Both the position numbers and the translations under genes were made by a program. Below the pieces are notes generated by a model. It ran no database searches. It was given only the letters and a program-made list of their open reading frames with translations, and had not been told where the DNA came from. Positions 41,027 through 50,087 of a stretch of DNA of 64,000 bases are shown here, piece after piece (the first letter of the stretch is position 1; every line of letters starts with the position of its first letter). The DNA comes from Methylophilus sp. (GTDB lineage: Bacteria > Pseudomonadota > Gammaproteobacteria > Burkholderiales > Methylophilaceae): contig NZ_SSGF01000001.1 of the NCBI RefSeq assembly GCF_008015755.1, positions 1-64,000 on the forward strand, written 5' to 3'.

Positions 41027-43114
41027 TTATTGCGCTCCGATTAAACTGGTGACACGAATGGATTTGTTATCTGGCAGCTCGTCATGTGACAACACTCTGA
41101 GATGCGGGACGGTTCTTCTTAAAAATCTGGATAATGCCTGGCGTAGCGGGGCAGCCACCAGTAACACCGGCGTCAGGCCCATTTGCTCTTGTTGTCTAGC
41201 TGCGACTTCTGTCTGTTGTGACAGTCTTTCAGCGATGCCAGGCTCAATCACGTTCTGGTTAGACTGGTTGTTTTGCAAGGCTTGCAGCAAAAGTCTTTCC
41301 AGTTGGCCATCCAGCGTCATGGCGGTAATTTCATTGCTGTAGGGGAACAGGTCCTGCACGATGGCGCGGCCGAGCTTGATGCGCACCATAGACGTCAGGT
41401 CATTGGTATCTTGTGTATATTGCGCATGGTCAGCCAGCGTTTCCAAAATGGAGCGCATATCACGGATATGCACACCTTCGTTGAGCAGGTTCTGCAATAC
41501 TTTTTGCAGGCTGGACAGCGTAATCATTTTTGGCACAATCTCTTCAATCAGCTTGCTGGATTCTTTACCCAGGTGATCCAGTAATTGTTGTACTTCTTGG
41601 CGGCCCAGCAGCTCGCCAGCATTGAGCGAAATAATATGGTTGAGGTGGGTGGCAATCACCGTGCCTGCATCGACCACGGTATAACCTAGGCTCTGCGCAT
41701 ATTCTTTGCGGTCTGGCTCGATCCACACAGCTGGCAGACCAAACGCTGGGTCCGTCGTTTTGGCACCATCCAGCTCGCCAGTCACGGCACCTGGGTCAAT
41801 CGCCAGCATCTGGTGGTAGTTAGATTCACCACTGGCCATTTCGACCCCTTTCATGGTGATGCGATAGGCATTTGGTTTGAGGGTCAGGTTGTCGCGAATG
41901 TGCACTGTTGGTGCCAAAAAGCCGATTTCCTGGGCAAACTTTTTGCGGATACCTTTGATACGCTTGAGCAGTTCACCGCCTTGTCCTTTATCCACCAGCG
42001 GAATCAGTCTGTAACCGACTTCCAAACCGATGGTATCTACTGGCAATACATCGTTCCAAGTGGCTTCTTCCGCCTCGCTGGCTGGTGCCAGTTTATCTTC
42101 TGGCACTGGCTCAACGATGGCTTGTTGTTTGGCTTTTTCCTGCTTTTGCTTGACGTTATAAGCCATGCCACCAAGCAGTGCGCCCAAGCCGATAAAGGCC
42201 AGATGCGGCATACCAGGAATCAAACCAATGCCGCCGATAATGCCAGCCGTGACAGACAGCACGCGTGGATTTTCAAACAGTTGCGTAATCAACTGGCCAC
42301 CAATGTCTTCGTTGTTGGCGACGCGGGAAACCACCACACCGGCAGCAATGGAAATCACCAGCGAAGGAATCTGCGCCACCAGGCCATCGCCAATTGCCAG
42401 CATGGTGTAGTTTTTAACCGCTTCATCAAACGCCAGGTCATGTTGCACCATACCCACAATCAGACCACCGACGATGTTAATGATAATGATCAAAATACCG
42501 GCAATGGCGTCACCACGCACATACTTACTGGCACCGTCCATTGCGCCATAAAATTCGGACTCCTGACCGACTTCTTTACGGCGGCGGCGAGCTTCGTCTT
42601 CGCCAATCAGGCCAGCGTTCAAGTCGGCATCAATCGCCATTTGTTTACCAGGCATCGCATCCAAAGTGAAACGGGCGCCCACTTCAGCAATACGGCCAGC
42701 ACCTTTGGTGATGACGGTGAAGTTAATAATGGTGAGGATCACAAACACCACGATACCGACAGCGTAGTTACCGCCAATCAAAAAGTGGCCAAACGCTTCA
42801 ATCACTTTACCGGCGGCATCCGGGCCAGCGTGACCTTCTGTTAACACCACGCGTGTAGAGGCCACGTTGAGCGCCAGGCGCAGCATGGTGGTCATCAACA
42901 GCACGGTAGGGAAGGCGATAAAGTCCAGCGGTTTGGTGGTTTGCAAACCTATCATCAAGACCAGGATAGACAGCGCAATATTAAAGGTGAAGAACACATC
43001 GAGCATGATGGCCGGTAACGGCAGGATCATCATGGCCAGCAGCAAGACAATAATGAGTGGCGCGGCGATCGCTCTGCCGTCCATTTTCCCCATCCATTGT
43101 TGCCAATTGTTCAT
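41027..43114 (-). CDS. flhA: Flagellar export gate protein FlhA
   Basis: FlhA forms the nonameric export gate of the flagellar type III apparatus and uses proton motive force. The product has about eight N-terminal membrane helices (to about 330) and a large cytoplasmic domain that docks export chaperones. The conserved FHIPEP-type loop appears as RFTLDAMPGKQMAIDADLNAG. I chose the ATG at 43114 (695 residues), with GAGGAG seven bases upstream, over a TTG at 43135. It follows flhB by 21 bases. Confidence 0.96.
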   Translation of the reverse strand: MNNWQQWMGKMDGRAIAAPLIIVLLLAMMILPLPAIMLDVFFTFNIALSILVLMIGLQTTKPLDFIAFPTVLLMTTMLRLALNVASTRVVLTEGHAGPDAAGKVIEAFGHFLIGGNYAVGIVVFVILTIINFTVITKGAGRIAEVGARFTLDAMPGKQMAIDADLNAGLIGEDEARRRRKEVGQESEFYGAMDGASKYVRGDAIAGILIIIINIVGGLIVGMVQHDLAFDEAVKNYTMLAIGDGLVAQIPSLVISIAAGVVVSRVANNEDIGGQLITQLFENPRVLSVTAGIIGGIGLIPGMPHLAFIGLGALLGGMAYNVKQKQEKAKQQAIVEPVPEDKLAPASEAEEATWNDVLPVDTIGLEVGYRLIPLVDKGQGGELLKRIKGIRKKFAQEIGFLAPTVHIRDNLTLKPNAYRITMKGVEMASGESNYHQMLAIDPGAVTGELDGAKTTDPAFGLPAVWIEPDRKEYAQSLGYTVVDAGTVIATHLNHIISLNAGELLGRQEVQQLLDHLGKESSKLIEEIVPKMITLSSLQKVLQNLLNEGVHIRDMRSILETLADHAQYTQDTNDLTSMVRIKLGRAIVQDLFPYSNEITAMTLDGQLERLLLQALQNNQSNQNVIEPGIAERLSQQTEVAARQQEQMGLTPVLLVAAPLRQALSRFLRRTVPHLRVLSHDELPDNKSIRVTSLIGAQ

Positions 43115-43135
43115 CGTAAACTCCTCAACCTGCAA

Positions 43136-44308
43136 TTATTCAATGTCTGCCGCAGTGGCAGTTGTCGCATTCAGCGCATGTGGATCCAGCGCGTCTGGAA
43201 CGGGCACGTTGGATGGCATCGCAGGACGCACACCACCGTGTTGTTTAAACACACGCAGCTGGAACACATAGGCCAGAATCTCGGCCACCGCTGCATACAG
43301 TGTTTGCGGAATCTCGCGTTCCAGCTCGGCATGTGCATATAGGGCACGTGCCAGTTTTGGCGATTCCAGCGTCATCACTTCATGCTCAGCGGCAATTTCT
43401 TTAATCTTTTGCGCAATCACATCTGCACCCTTGGCCACCACAATCGGTGCGCCGTTTTCACCTTCTTTGTAGCGAATCGCCACTGCATAGTGGGTCGGGT
43501 TGGTAATCACCACGTCTGCTTGCGGCACATTGCTCATCATTCTTCTGCGCGCCATTTCGCGTTGTTGCTGTCGGATACGGCCTTTAATCTCAGGGCTGCC
43601 TTCAGACTCTTTAGATTCATCCTTCAGCTCTTGTTTAGTCATTTTGTGCTTTTGCGCATATTGATAGAGCTGGTAGGGCACATCAATCACCGCAATCAGC
43701 ACCAGTGCAGAAGCAATGGTCAGAAAGCCGGTCACCATATAATCGCTGACGGTGCTGAGGCTGGTTTCCAGTGGCATCTGCGACAGGCTCAGCATCGGCT
43801 GCAAATCTTTTTTCACGATGGTGTAGCCCACAGACGCCACCAGAATGGTTTTGGCCACCGACTTCAACAGTTCTACCAGTGAGTTCTTGGAGAACATATT
43901 GGCCAGGCCTTTCATCGGGTTGAGCTTGCCAAAGTTAGGCACCACCGATTTTTGTGACATCACCCAGCCACCGACCAGAATAGGGGATGCGACGGCCACA
44001 GAGACAATAATCACGGCCAGCGGTAGAAACGCCCACAGCGCCTGCTCAACCACTTTCATCATGTGCACAATCAGCAATTGTGGTTCAAAGGCCATAGCCT
44101 GGTCTATGCGCAAGCCTTGTTTCAGTATGTTTTTCATGGCATCACCCATCGGGCGGCTCAGCATCATGAGCGCCATGCCAGTGGTAAACAGCACCGCACA
44201 CGCAGCCAGTTCGCGTGAGCGGGGAACATCGCCGTCCTCGCGTGCCTTCTCCAATCGCTTGGGGGACGCGTCTTCGGTTTTTTCCATATCGCTGTCTTCA
44301 GCTGCCAT
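43136..44308 (-). CDS. flhB: Flagellar export switch protein FlhB
   Basis: FlhB sets substrate specificity of flagellar export, switching from rod/hook to filament proteins after self-cleavage. The 390-residue product has the N-terminal EDASPKRLEKAREDGDVPRS, four membrane helices, and the cytoplasmic NPTH autocleavage site in VVITNPTHYAVAIRY. The last 40 residues form a Pro/Ala/Asn-rich extension beyond the usual end. It is the first gene of the minus-strand flagellar operon and is divergent from flhDC across 613 bases. Confidence 0.95.
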   Translation of the reverse strand: MAAEDSDMEKTEDASPKRLEKAREDGDVPRSRELAACAVLFTTGMALMMLSRPMGDAMKNILKQGLRIDQAMAFEPQLLIVHMMKVVEQALWAFLPLAVIIVSVAVASPILVGGWVMSQKSVVPNFGKLNPMKGLANMFSKNSLVELLKSVAKTILVASVGYTIVKKDLQPMLSLSQMPLETSLSTVSDYMVTGFLTIASALVLIAVIDVPYQLYQYAQKHKMTKQELKDESKESEGSPEIKGRIRQQQREMARRRMMSNVPQADVVITNPTHYAVAIRYKEGENGAPIVVAKGADVIAQKIKEIAAEHEVMTLESPKLARALYAHAELEREIPQTLYAAVAEILAYVFQLRVFKQHGGVRPAMPSNVPVPDALDPHALNATTATAADIE

Positions 44309-44760
44309 GTCCTAAACTTTCTCGTTTGCCGGATACAACACACAAGTTGTATTTCTTGTGAGTGATTATTGGCCAGAAAAACGCTTTTTTATGTCTGGAA
44401 TAAAAGGGCTTATTGACCGCTTTCTATCAGTTGCCGCTTGTTCTTTGTTAAGAAATGCAAAAACAAAAAATATTTATTTATATAAAACAGATACTTATCA
44501 AATAAATAAACTTTTTTTGCATGGGCGCCCTAAAGTTTTAGTTTGGCCTGTCGTTAACCGGGTTAGCACAAATAGTTTTTATTGAGGCACTAAACGCAGA
44601 TTCAACAGACAAAAAACAGTTGTTTACGGAATACAACAAGAAAACTTTAATTATTTATTGAATTGGATAGATGAAAATGCTGAGAGCATAGACGTAAAGT
44701 TGTTGCGGTGTAACATTAAATTTACGCCATAACTTATTGATATTTATAGTTGTGGTCATT

Positions 44761-44797
44761 GCCATGTAGGGGTTTGTCAGACAAACACCTACATGGC
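44761..44797. repeat. 37-nt near-perfect palindrome upstream of flhD
   Basis: GCCATGTAGG (44761-44770) pairs with CCTACATGGC (44788-44797), and GTTTGT (44772-44777) with ACAAAC (44781-44786), with one mismatch between and a CAG loop. It lies 125 bases upstream of the flhD start. The T-rich bases that follow (TGTTTTCGTC) could make it a weak terminator, or it could be a regulatory RNA hairpin or operator. Confidence 0.6.
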
Positions 44798-44862
44798 TGT
44801 TTTCGTCTGTCTTACAAAAGAAACCGACAAACCCTGATTGTTGCTCTTCATGATTGCGCGCA

Positions 44863-44889
44863 AAGTACGTCTAACGCTCAGGCGTACTT
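44863..44889 (+). promoter_or_regulatory. Inverted repeat in the flhD leader
   Basis: AAGTACG (44863-44869) pairs with CGTACTT (44883-44889). Nested inside is ACGC/GCGT around TCAG, giving a competing smaller hairpin. It ends 33 bases before the flhD ATG and could fold in the mRNA leader, where post-transcriptional control of flhDC is known in other bacteria. Confidence 0.4.
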
Positions 44890-44921
44890 AAATTAACGCT
44901 AAAAAAAACGGAGACAAGATC

Positions 44922-45242
44922 ATGACCATGCAAAACGATTTACTCGCTGAAATCAAAGATGCCAACCTGAACTATCTGATGTTGGCTCAACAACTGATCC
45001 GCGCTGACAAAGCCACTGCGATTTTCCGCTTAGGCATCAACAAGGAAATTGCAGACCTGCTGGAAAGCTTGACCAATCTGCAATTACTCAAACTCTGTAA
45101 TACCAATATGTTGCTGACTCGCTTCCGTTTTGATGACAGCGAAATTCTGGGCATGTTGACCAGCTACTCCAAAGACCCAGCCCAAGCGCATCTGCATACA
45201 GCGGTATTGATGTCAGCCCAAGCTGCAGAATCTACTGTATAG
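44922..45242 (+). CDS. flhD: Flagellar transcriptional activator FlhD
   Basis: FlhD combines with FlhC as the FlhD4C2 master activator of early flagellar genes. The 106-residue product matches the family from LLAEIKDANLNYLMLAQQLI through TRFRFDD. GGAGACAAG lies upstream of the ATG at 44922. E. coli FlhD has a disulfide-forming Cys65 in its VCHFRFD segment; here that position is not Cys, but a Cys occurs six residues earlier (Cys59). flhC follows after 50 bases. Confidence 0.94.
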   Translation: MTMQNDLLAEIKDANLNYLMLAQQLIRADKATAIFRLGINKEIADLLESLTNLQLLKLCNTNMLLTRFRFDDSEILGMLTSYSKDPAQAHLHTAVLMSAQAAESTV

Positions 45243-45292
45243 CAAGTGTAGACATTTCCATCTGGCGATAAAAAAGAGAAAAGAGGGTTATC

Positions 45293-45859
45293 ATGCAAAA
45301 GAAGAGTGTAGTAAACGAAGCAGAACAAATTCAACTGGCAATGAAATTGATTGAATTGGGCGCACGCCTGCAATTGCTGGAATCTCAAACTAACTTGTCT
45401 CGCGAGCGTTTGATCAAGCTGTACAAAGAGATGAAAGGCGTTTCTCCTCCAAAAGGCATGTTGCCATTCTCAACCGACTGGTTCTTGACCTGGCAGCCTA
45501 ACATTCACTCCTCCATTTTCTACAATATTTATCGTTTTATGGTGGATTACGCTGGCGTAGATGGTATTCAGGCGATTATCAAAGCCTATACGCTCTACAT
45601 GCAGCAAGTTCAAAATCCTGATGCTGCGCAACAAGACGAGCCTGTGTTGTCACTGACCCGCGCCTGGACCCTGGTGCGCTTTATTGAAAGCAAAATGCTG
45701 ACAACCAAAGTCTGTCATTGCTGCGGTGGTAACTACATCGTTAATAGCTACGACCTGAACCAAAATTACGTCTGTAACCTGTGCCACGTGCCTTCACGTG
45801 CCGGTAAAACCAAAAAAGCCAAAGAACTCAGCTACAAACTGGTGTCTATGACTGCTTAA
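45293..45859 (+). CDS. flhC: Flagellar transcriptional activator FlhC
   Basis: FlhC is the DNA-binding partner of FlhD. The 188-residue product has the core PPKGMLPFSTDWFLTWQPNIHSS and a C-terminal zinc site (Cys141, Cys144, Cys161, Cys164, each four above E. coli). AGAGGG precedes the ATG. The complex probably activates the flhB-to-motD operon and other early flagellar genes; no target boxes were assigned. A membrane methyltransferase gene follows by 49 bases. Confidence 0.95.
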   Translation: MQKKSVVNEAEQIQLAMKLIELGARLQLLESQTNLSRERLIKLYKEMKGVSPPKGMLPFSTDWFLTWQPNIHSSIFYNIYRFMVDYAGVDGIQAIIKAYTLYMQQVQNPDAAQQDEPVLSLTRAWTLVRFIESKMLTTKVCHCCGGNYIVNSYDLNQNYVCNLCHVPSRAGKTKKAKELSYKLVSMTA

Positions 45860-45908
45860 CTGGTGACAAGCAGGGGATGATCATCACCTGTGACATGAAG
45901 GATTTAGC

Positions 45909-46760
45909 ATGCACTCGATAAAATTGCCGGTAGGGGCGTTGTCATCCCAGTCATGGATGCAGCGTCTCTTACCAAAAAGATTGTGGTGTCAGGCATTGCT
46001 AATCCAGTCGGTGAGTATGCTGTTGATCACGGGCCTGGCGCCTAGCGTGATCAACAGTGTATTTGCATTTGAGTTGCGTAGCCTGGGGATTCAGCTCGAT
46101 TCGATCTGGTGTTGGCTGCTAATCCACATGTGCGTCGTCAGTGGGCTGGCCAAGTTAGCCCGCATGCCGGTCTGGTGGCGCTGGATACATGTGATTTTTC
46201 CGCTGGCGGTGGTGTTTATGCAACAGGTGGCTTTACCTGCCAGTGTCTATTTCACCGGATTTATCATCACGTTGACCTTGTATTGGTCTGTGCACAACAC
46301 ACGCGTCCCGTTTTACCCCTCTTTTCCTGCCACCTGGCGTGCCTTGCAACGCATTCTGGAACAGCACGCAGGCGACAAATCATTAAAAGTACTCGATATT
46401 GGCAGTGGCATTGGCGATATCGCCATGTTTTTAGCCAAACAGCGCATGCACGATCAGGTCTCCGGCATTGAGATCGCGCCTTTACCCTGGGTGGTGAGCG
46501 CGGTGCGCGCCTTATTTTCTGGCACCAGCGTCACTTTTACCTTGGGCGATTATCGCTCGATCAATTTTGCCGAGCTTGACGTAGTCTTTGCTTATTTGTC
46601 ACCAGCAGTGATGCAGGACGTCTGGCAAAAAGTCCAACAAGAAATGCGGCCAGGCTGCCTGTTTGTCACCTCGGAGTTTCCAGTGCCAGACACAGTTGCC
46701 GAGCATATTGTGTTCCCCAGCGCACATTCACCAGCGTTGTACGTTTATCTCAAGCAGTAG
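45909..46760 (+). CDS. Membrane-anchored SAM methyltransferase
   Basis: A 283-residue protein that joins about four membrane helices (about 28-52, 66-84, 92-115, 116-130) to a C-terminal class I methyltransferase domain with a clear SAM motif VLDIGSGIGD at 161-170 and GIEIAPLPW after it. AAGGA precedes the ATG, and the gap to flhC is 49 bases, so it may be read from the flhDC transcript. The substrate is unknown; the membrane anchor suggests a lipid, quinone-like or membrane-protein target. Membership of the flagellar system is inferred from position only. Confidence 0.8.
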   Translation: MHSIKLPVGALSSQSWMQRLLPKRLWCQALLIQSVSMLLITGLAPSVINSVFAFELRSLGIQLDSIWCWLLIHMCVVSGLAKLARMPVWWRWIHVIFPLAVVFMQQVALPASVYFTGFIITLTLYWSVHNTRVPFYPSFPATWRALQRILEQHAGDKSLKVLDIGSGIGDIAMFLAKQRMHDQVSGIEIAPLPWVVSAVRALFSGTSVTFTLGDYRSINFAELDVVFAYLSPAVMQDVWQKVQQEMRPGCLFVTSEFPVPDTVAEHIVFPSAHSPALYVYLKQ

Positions 46761-46937
46761 TTTAATCAAACTTTACATGGCGGGCGATGTACAGGCCCCC
46801 AGTATTTCTGTTCCTATAAGAAGCTGGTCGTTAAATATATGCGTGCTATTCACATGTTTCGCTGATGCTACGCATAGACACTTGTTCATCAATACAAAAA
46901 ACAGTCGATATATCTAAATAAGCTAGGTCTGGGGGAC

Positions 46938-49037
46938 ATGCAATTGGCAGATTCGCAGCAAAAACAGGGCGCGACATCGTTTTTCTCAGCTTTGCTCGAT
47001 TCGGTGAGCCAGGCCATTGTGGCTGAGTCTGTGGACGGGATGATCATCTACTGTAATCCTGCCGCAGAAGCCTTGCTCGGTTACGCGGCTGCAGACATGA
47101 TAGGCTTGCCTTTTAGCAGAATATTGCCCGACCCTGAACTCCATACCCATAAAACTTTGCTGGCAAAACAAGGCCAAGGCCATTTGCCCAACCATTATCA
47201 AACACTGTGTTGTAGCAGTCAAAACCCGGCGTTAGACGTCATGGTGACCGTCACGCCGCTGCTGAGTCAAGACGGCATTCTGATTGGATGTTCGACTGAA
47301 ATCGAGCTCGTGGAGTCTACCGGCGCCAGGCAGCAGGCGCTGAACGAACTCACGCGCTACAAGCAAAACCTGGCCGCCATCGTCGAGTCCTCTGATGATG
47401 CGATTATTAGCAAAACGCTAGAGGGCATCGTGACTAGTTGGAACAAGGCGGCTGAAAAAATCTTTGGCTACACGGCTGAAGAAATGGTCGGCCAGCCCAT
47501 GCTAAAAATCTTTCCGCCAGACCGGGTAGATGAAGAGATGCATATCTTGAGCAAACTCAAGTCTGGCGAAAAAGTCGATCACTTTCAAACGATCCGTTTG
47601 CATAAGTCAGGGCGGCAAATCCATATTTCTGTCACCGTGTCGCCAATTTACAATACCGATGGCGAGATTATTGGTGCCTCCAAAATTGCCAAAGACATCA
47701 CCGAAAAACTCAATACCGAAAAGCTGGTCTGGCGGCAGGCCAATTATGATGCTTTGACCAACTTGCCGAACCGCCGATTGCTGATGGATAGGCTAGCGAT
47801 GGAGGTGAGCAAGGCGCATCGTGAAATGCATGGCCTGACGATCATGTTTATTGACCTCGATCATTTTAAAGAGGTCAATGATTCGCTAGGGCACAATATC
47901 GGTGACGAGCTGTTGCAAAAGGTCAGTCACCGTATTCGCGACTGTTTCCGGCAATCCGACATGCTGGCGCGGTTTGGCGGTGACGAATTTGTCGCACTGA
48001 TGCCTTGCCTGAGCCAACGCAAAGACATAGACACCGTCTGCTCAAAACTATTAAAAGTACTGAGTGATCCTTTTACACTGGAAGACGCCAATACCGTCTA
48101 TGTCTCCGCCAGCATAGGCATTGCCGTCTATCCGATGGACGGCGAATCTGACCAGGAACTGATCAAGCATGCCGATCAGGCCATGTATGAGGCCAAAAGA
48201 AAAGGCAGAAACCAGGCCAAGTATTTTATCCCGGCCATGCAAACCTCTTTGGACAAACACCACCAGCTGGGCGTGGACTTGCGCTTTGCTTTGCAAAATA
48301 ATGAGTTTTTTCTCACTTACCAGCCGATTGTCGATTTAAGTAACGAGCAAATTGTGAAGGCAGAGGCCTTGATCCGCTGGAATCACCCGCTGTTAGGCGT
48401 GCTGGCGCCGATGGAATTTATCCCGATTGCTGAAGAAACCGGCATTATCCATGGCCTGGGTGACTGGGTCTTCAGGACAGCCGTCAGGCAGCTCAAACGC
48501 TGGCAGGAGGACTTTAGCTTTCCTTTGCAGCTCAGTATCAATAAATCGCCAGTGCAATTTAATATTGGCAATGACGTGCCTCAACATTGGCGCGCCTTTT
48601 TGCAGGAAGTTGGGTTGTCGGGGGAGCACTTGATTATCGAAATCACCGAGTCGACCATGATGACGCAACAGGAATCTACGCAAAACAAACTATTGAGTTT
48701 TGCTGAGCTGGGCATTCAAGTCGCGATTGATGATTTTGGCACCGGGTACTCCTCATTGGCTTATTTGAATAAGTTTGACATTGACTACATCAAGATTGAT
48801 AAAGCGTTTGTGCAAGAGATGAAAAAAGACTGCCAAAGCTTTCATCTCTGTGAGGCATTAGTGGTCATGGCGCACAAACTAGGGTTAAAAGTCGTTGCAG
48901 AAGGGGTTGAGACACAAGAGCAACACCAGCTGTTGCGTGACATGCAATGTGACTATGGCCAAGGCTACTATTACGCCAAACCACTTACGCACGAGCTGTT
49001 TGAACAACTCCTGCATGACCAATCGCAAGCCAACTGA
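46938..49037 (+). CDS. PAS-PAS-GGDEF-EAL cyclic-di-GMP enzyme
   Basis: A 699-residue cytoplasmic protein with two PAS domains (about 15-125 and 140-265), a GGDEF domain with intact GGDEF at 347-351 and IDLDHFKEVND, and an EAL domain with EAL at 476-478, IEITEST, IDDFGTGYSS and EGVETQEQ. Both catalytic sites look complete, so it may make and degrade c-di-GMP depending on PAS input. A GGGGGAC ribosome site precedes the ATG. It sits between flhDC and motAB, suggesting control of the change between swimming and attachment. Confidence 0.92.
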   Translation: MQLADSQQKQGATSFFSALLDSVSQAIVAESVDGMIIYCNPAAEALLGYAAADMIGLPFSRILPDPELHTHKTLLAKQGQGHLPNHYQTLCCSSQNPALDVMVTVTPLLSQDGILIGCSTEIELVESTGARQQALNELTRYKQNLAAIVESSDDAIISKTLEGIVTSWNKAAEKIFGYTAEEMVGQPMLKIFPPDRVDEEMHILSKLKSGEKVDHFQTIRLHKSGRQIHISVTVSPIYNTDGEIIGASKIAKDITEKLNTEKLVWRQANYDALTNLPNRRLLMDRLAMEVSKAHREMHGLTIMFIDLDHFKEVNDSLGHNIGDELLQKVSHRIRDCFRQSDMLARFGGDEFVALMPCLSQRKDIDTVCSKLLKVLSDPFTLEDANTVYVSASIGIAVYPMDGESDQELIKHADQAMYEAKRKGRNQAKYFIPAMQTSLDKHHQLGVDLRFALQNNEFFLTYQPIVDLSNEQIVKAEALIRWNHPLLGVLAPMEFIPIAEETGIIHGLGDWVFRTAVRQLKRWQEDFSFPLQLSINKSPVQFNIGNDVPQHWRAFLQEVGLSGEHLIIEITESTMMTQQESTQNKLLSFAELGIQVAIDDFGTGYSSLAYLNKFDIDYIKIDKAFVQEMKKDCQSFHLCEALVVMAHKLGLKVVAEGVETQEQHQLLRDMQCDYGQGYYYAKPLTHELFEQLLHDQSQAN

Positions 49038-49201
49038 TTGCCCGCCTAATCGTTTCTGCCCGCGCTTGGCCGGGCAACTCATCTTCATTCCTCCACCTGC
49101 CAGGGTGATTTAACTGGCTAAATCCCTTTTATTTGAAAAAATGAATCGGGGGATGCATTGCTATGCTTGATACAGTTAACTGCTAAAAGTGGAGCAAAAG
49201 C

Positions 49202-50062
49202 ATGTTTGTCATCATTGGATATGTGGTTGTTTGTGGCATGGTGTTCGGCGGGTATGCGCTTGCTGGTGGCCATCTGGGGGCCTTGTGGCAACCGCTGGAA
49301 GTCATGATGATTTTCGGCGGCGCGTTTGGTGCCTTTATTGTTGGCAACGACACCAAGGCGATTAAAGCGACCTTAAAAGCCTTACCAACCTTATTTAAAG
49401 GCTCTAAATACAATAAGCAGTTGTATATGGATTTACTGGCCTTGCTCTTTGAAATCCTCACCAAAATCCGCAAGGACGGTCTGATGTCGATTGAAAAAGA
49501 CATTGAAGACCCGGAGTCAAGTGCCTTATTCAGCAAATATCCCTCTATAGTGCACGACCATCACCTGGTCGAATTCATTTGTGATTATCTGCGTTTGATG
49601 GTCTCCGGCAATATGGATGCCTTCCAAGTTGAAAACCTGATGGATAACGAGCTGGAAACCCACCATATGGAAGGTCACGTGCCTGCCCATTGTATTGCCA
49701 AATTGGGCGACGGTTTGCCAGCGTTCGGGATTGTGGCAGCGGTGATGGGCGTGGTTCACACCATGGAAAACGTGGCCTTGCCGCCAGCTGAGCTAGGCAT
49801 CTTGATTGCCCACGCGCTGGTCGGTACCTTTTTAGGGATTTTGCTGGCCTACGGTTTTGTGGGGCCGTTATCCGGCTTGCTGGAGCAAAAGCTGGAAGAA
49901 TCCAGCAAGAGTTTTCAAACCGTCAAAGTAGTGTTGCTGGCCAGCCTCAATGGCTATGCACCGCCAATTGCAGTGGAATTCGGCCGTAAAGTGCTGTACT
50001 CCACCGAGCGCCCTGGTTTTACTGAGCTAGAAGAACACGTCAAACAGGCTAAATCCAAGTAA
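49202..50062 (+). CDS. motA: Flagellar stator protein MotA
   Basis: MotA is the proton-channel stator subunit. The 286-residue product is of the E. coli size class, with four membrane helices, the N-terminal FVIIGYVVVCGMVFGGYALAGG, the conserved GLPAFGIVAAVMGVVHTMENV and a C-terminal cytoplasmic end. GGAG precedes the ATG. It is paired with motB 25 bases downstream. Together with motC-motD this gives two stator sets. Confidence 0.95.
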   Translation: MFVIIGYVVVCGMVFGGYALAGGHLGALWQPLEVMMIFGGAFGAFIVGNDTKAIKATLKALPTLFKGSKYNKQLYMDLLALLFEILTKIRKDGLMSIEKDIEDPESSALFSKYPSIVHDHHLVEFICDYLRLMVSGNMDAFQVENLMDNELETHHMEGHVPAHCIAKLGDGLPAFGIVAAVMGVVHTMENVALPPAELGILIAHALVGTFLGILLAYGFVGPLSGLLEQKLEESSKSFQTVKVVLLASLNGYAPPIAVEFGRKVLYSTERPGFTELEEHVKQAKSK

Positions 50063-50087
50063 ATATTAAGACCGCCGGGAGAGCGTC

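Larger units (their letters stand above)
44309..44921. promoter_or_regulatory. Divergent flhB / flhDC regulatory region
   Basis: No supported gene lies in these 613 bases. The half near flhB is very AT-rich (A/T runs at 44450-44520), as expected of a region open to nucleoid proteins. It should hold the promoters of the flhB operon and of flhDC; I could not assign boxes confidently. A large palindrome (44761-44797) and a smaller inverted repeat (44863-44889) lie on the flhD side. Confidence 0.5.

Noticed and set aside
41813-42844. 343-codon plus-strand frame opposite flhA
   Set aside because: A mirror of the flhA codon pattern, with His/Gln/Asn-rich composition typical of antisense frames.
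44358-44585. 75-codon plus-strand frame in the flhB/flhDC spacer
   Set aside because: It starts with GTG without a ribosome site, has irregular composition in AT-rich DNA, and matches no family.
49100-49201. Sigma-28 promoter before motA
   Set aside because: A TAAA is present, but no GCCGATAA-like -10 box lies at the right spacing.
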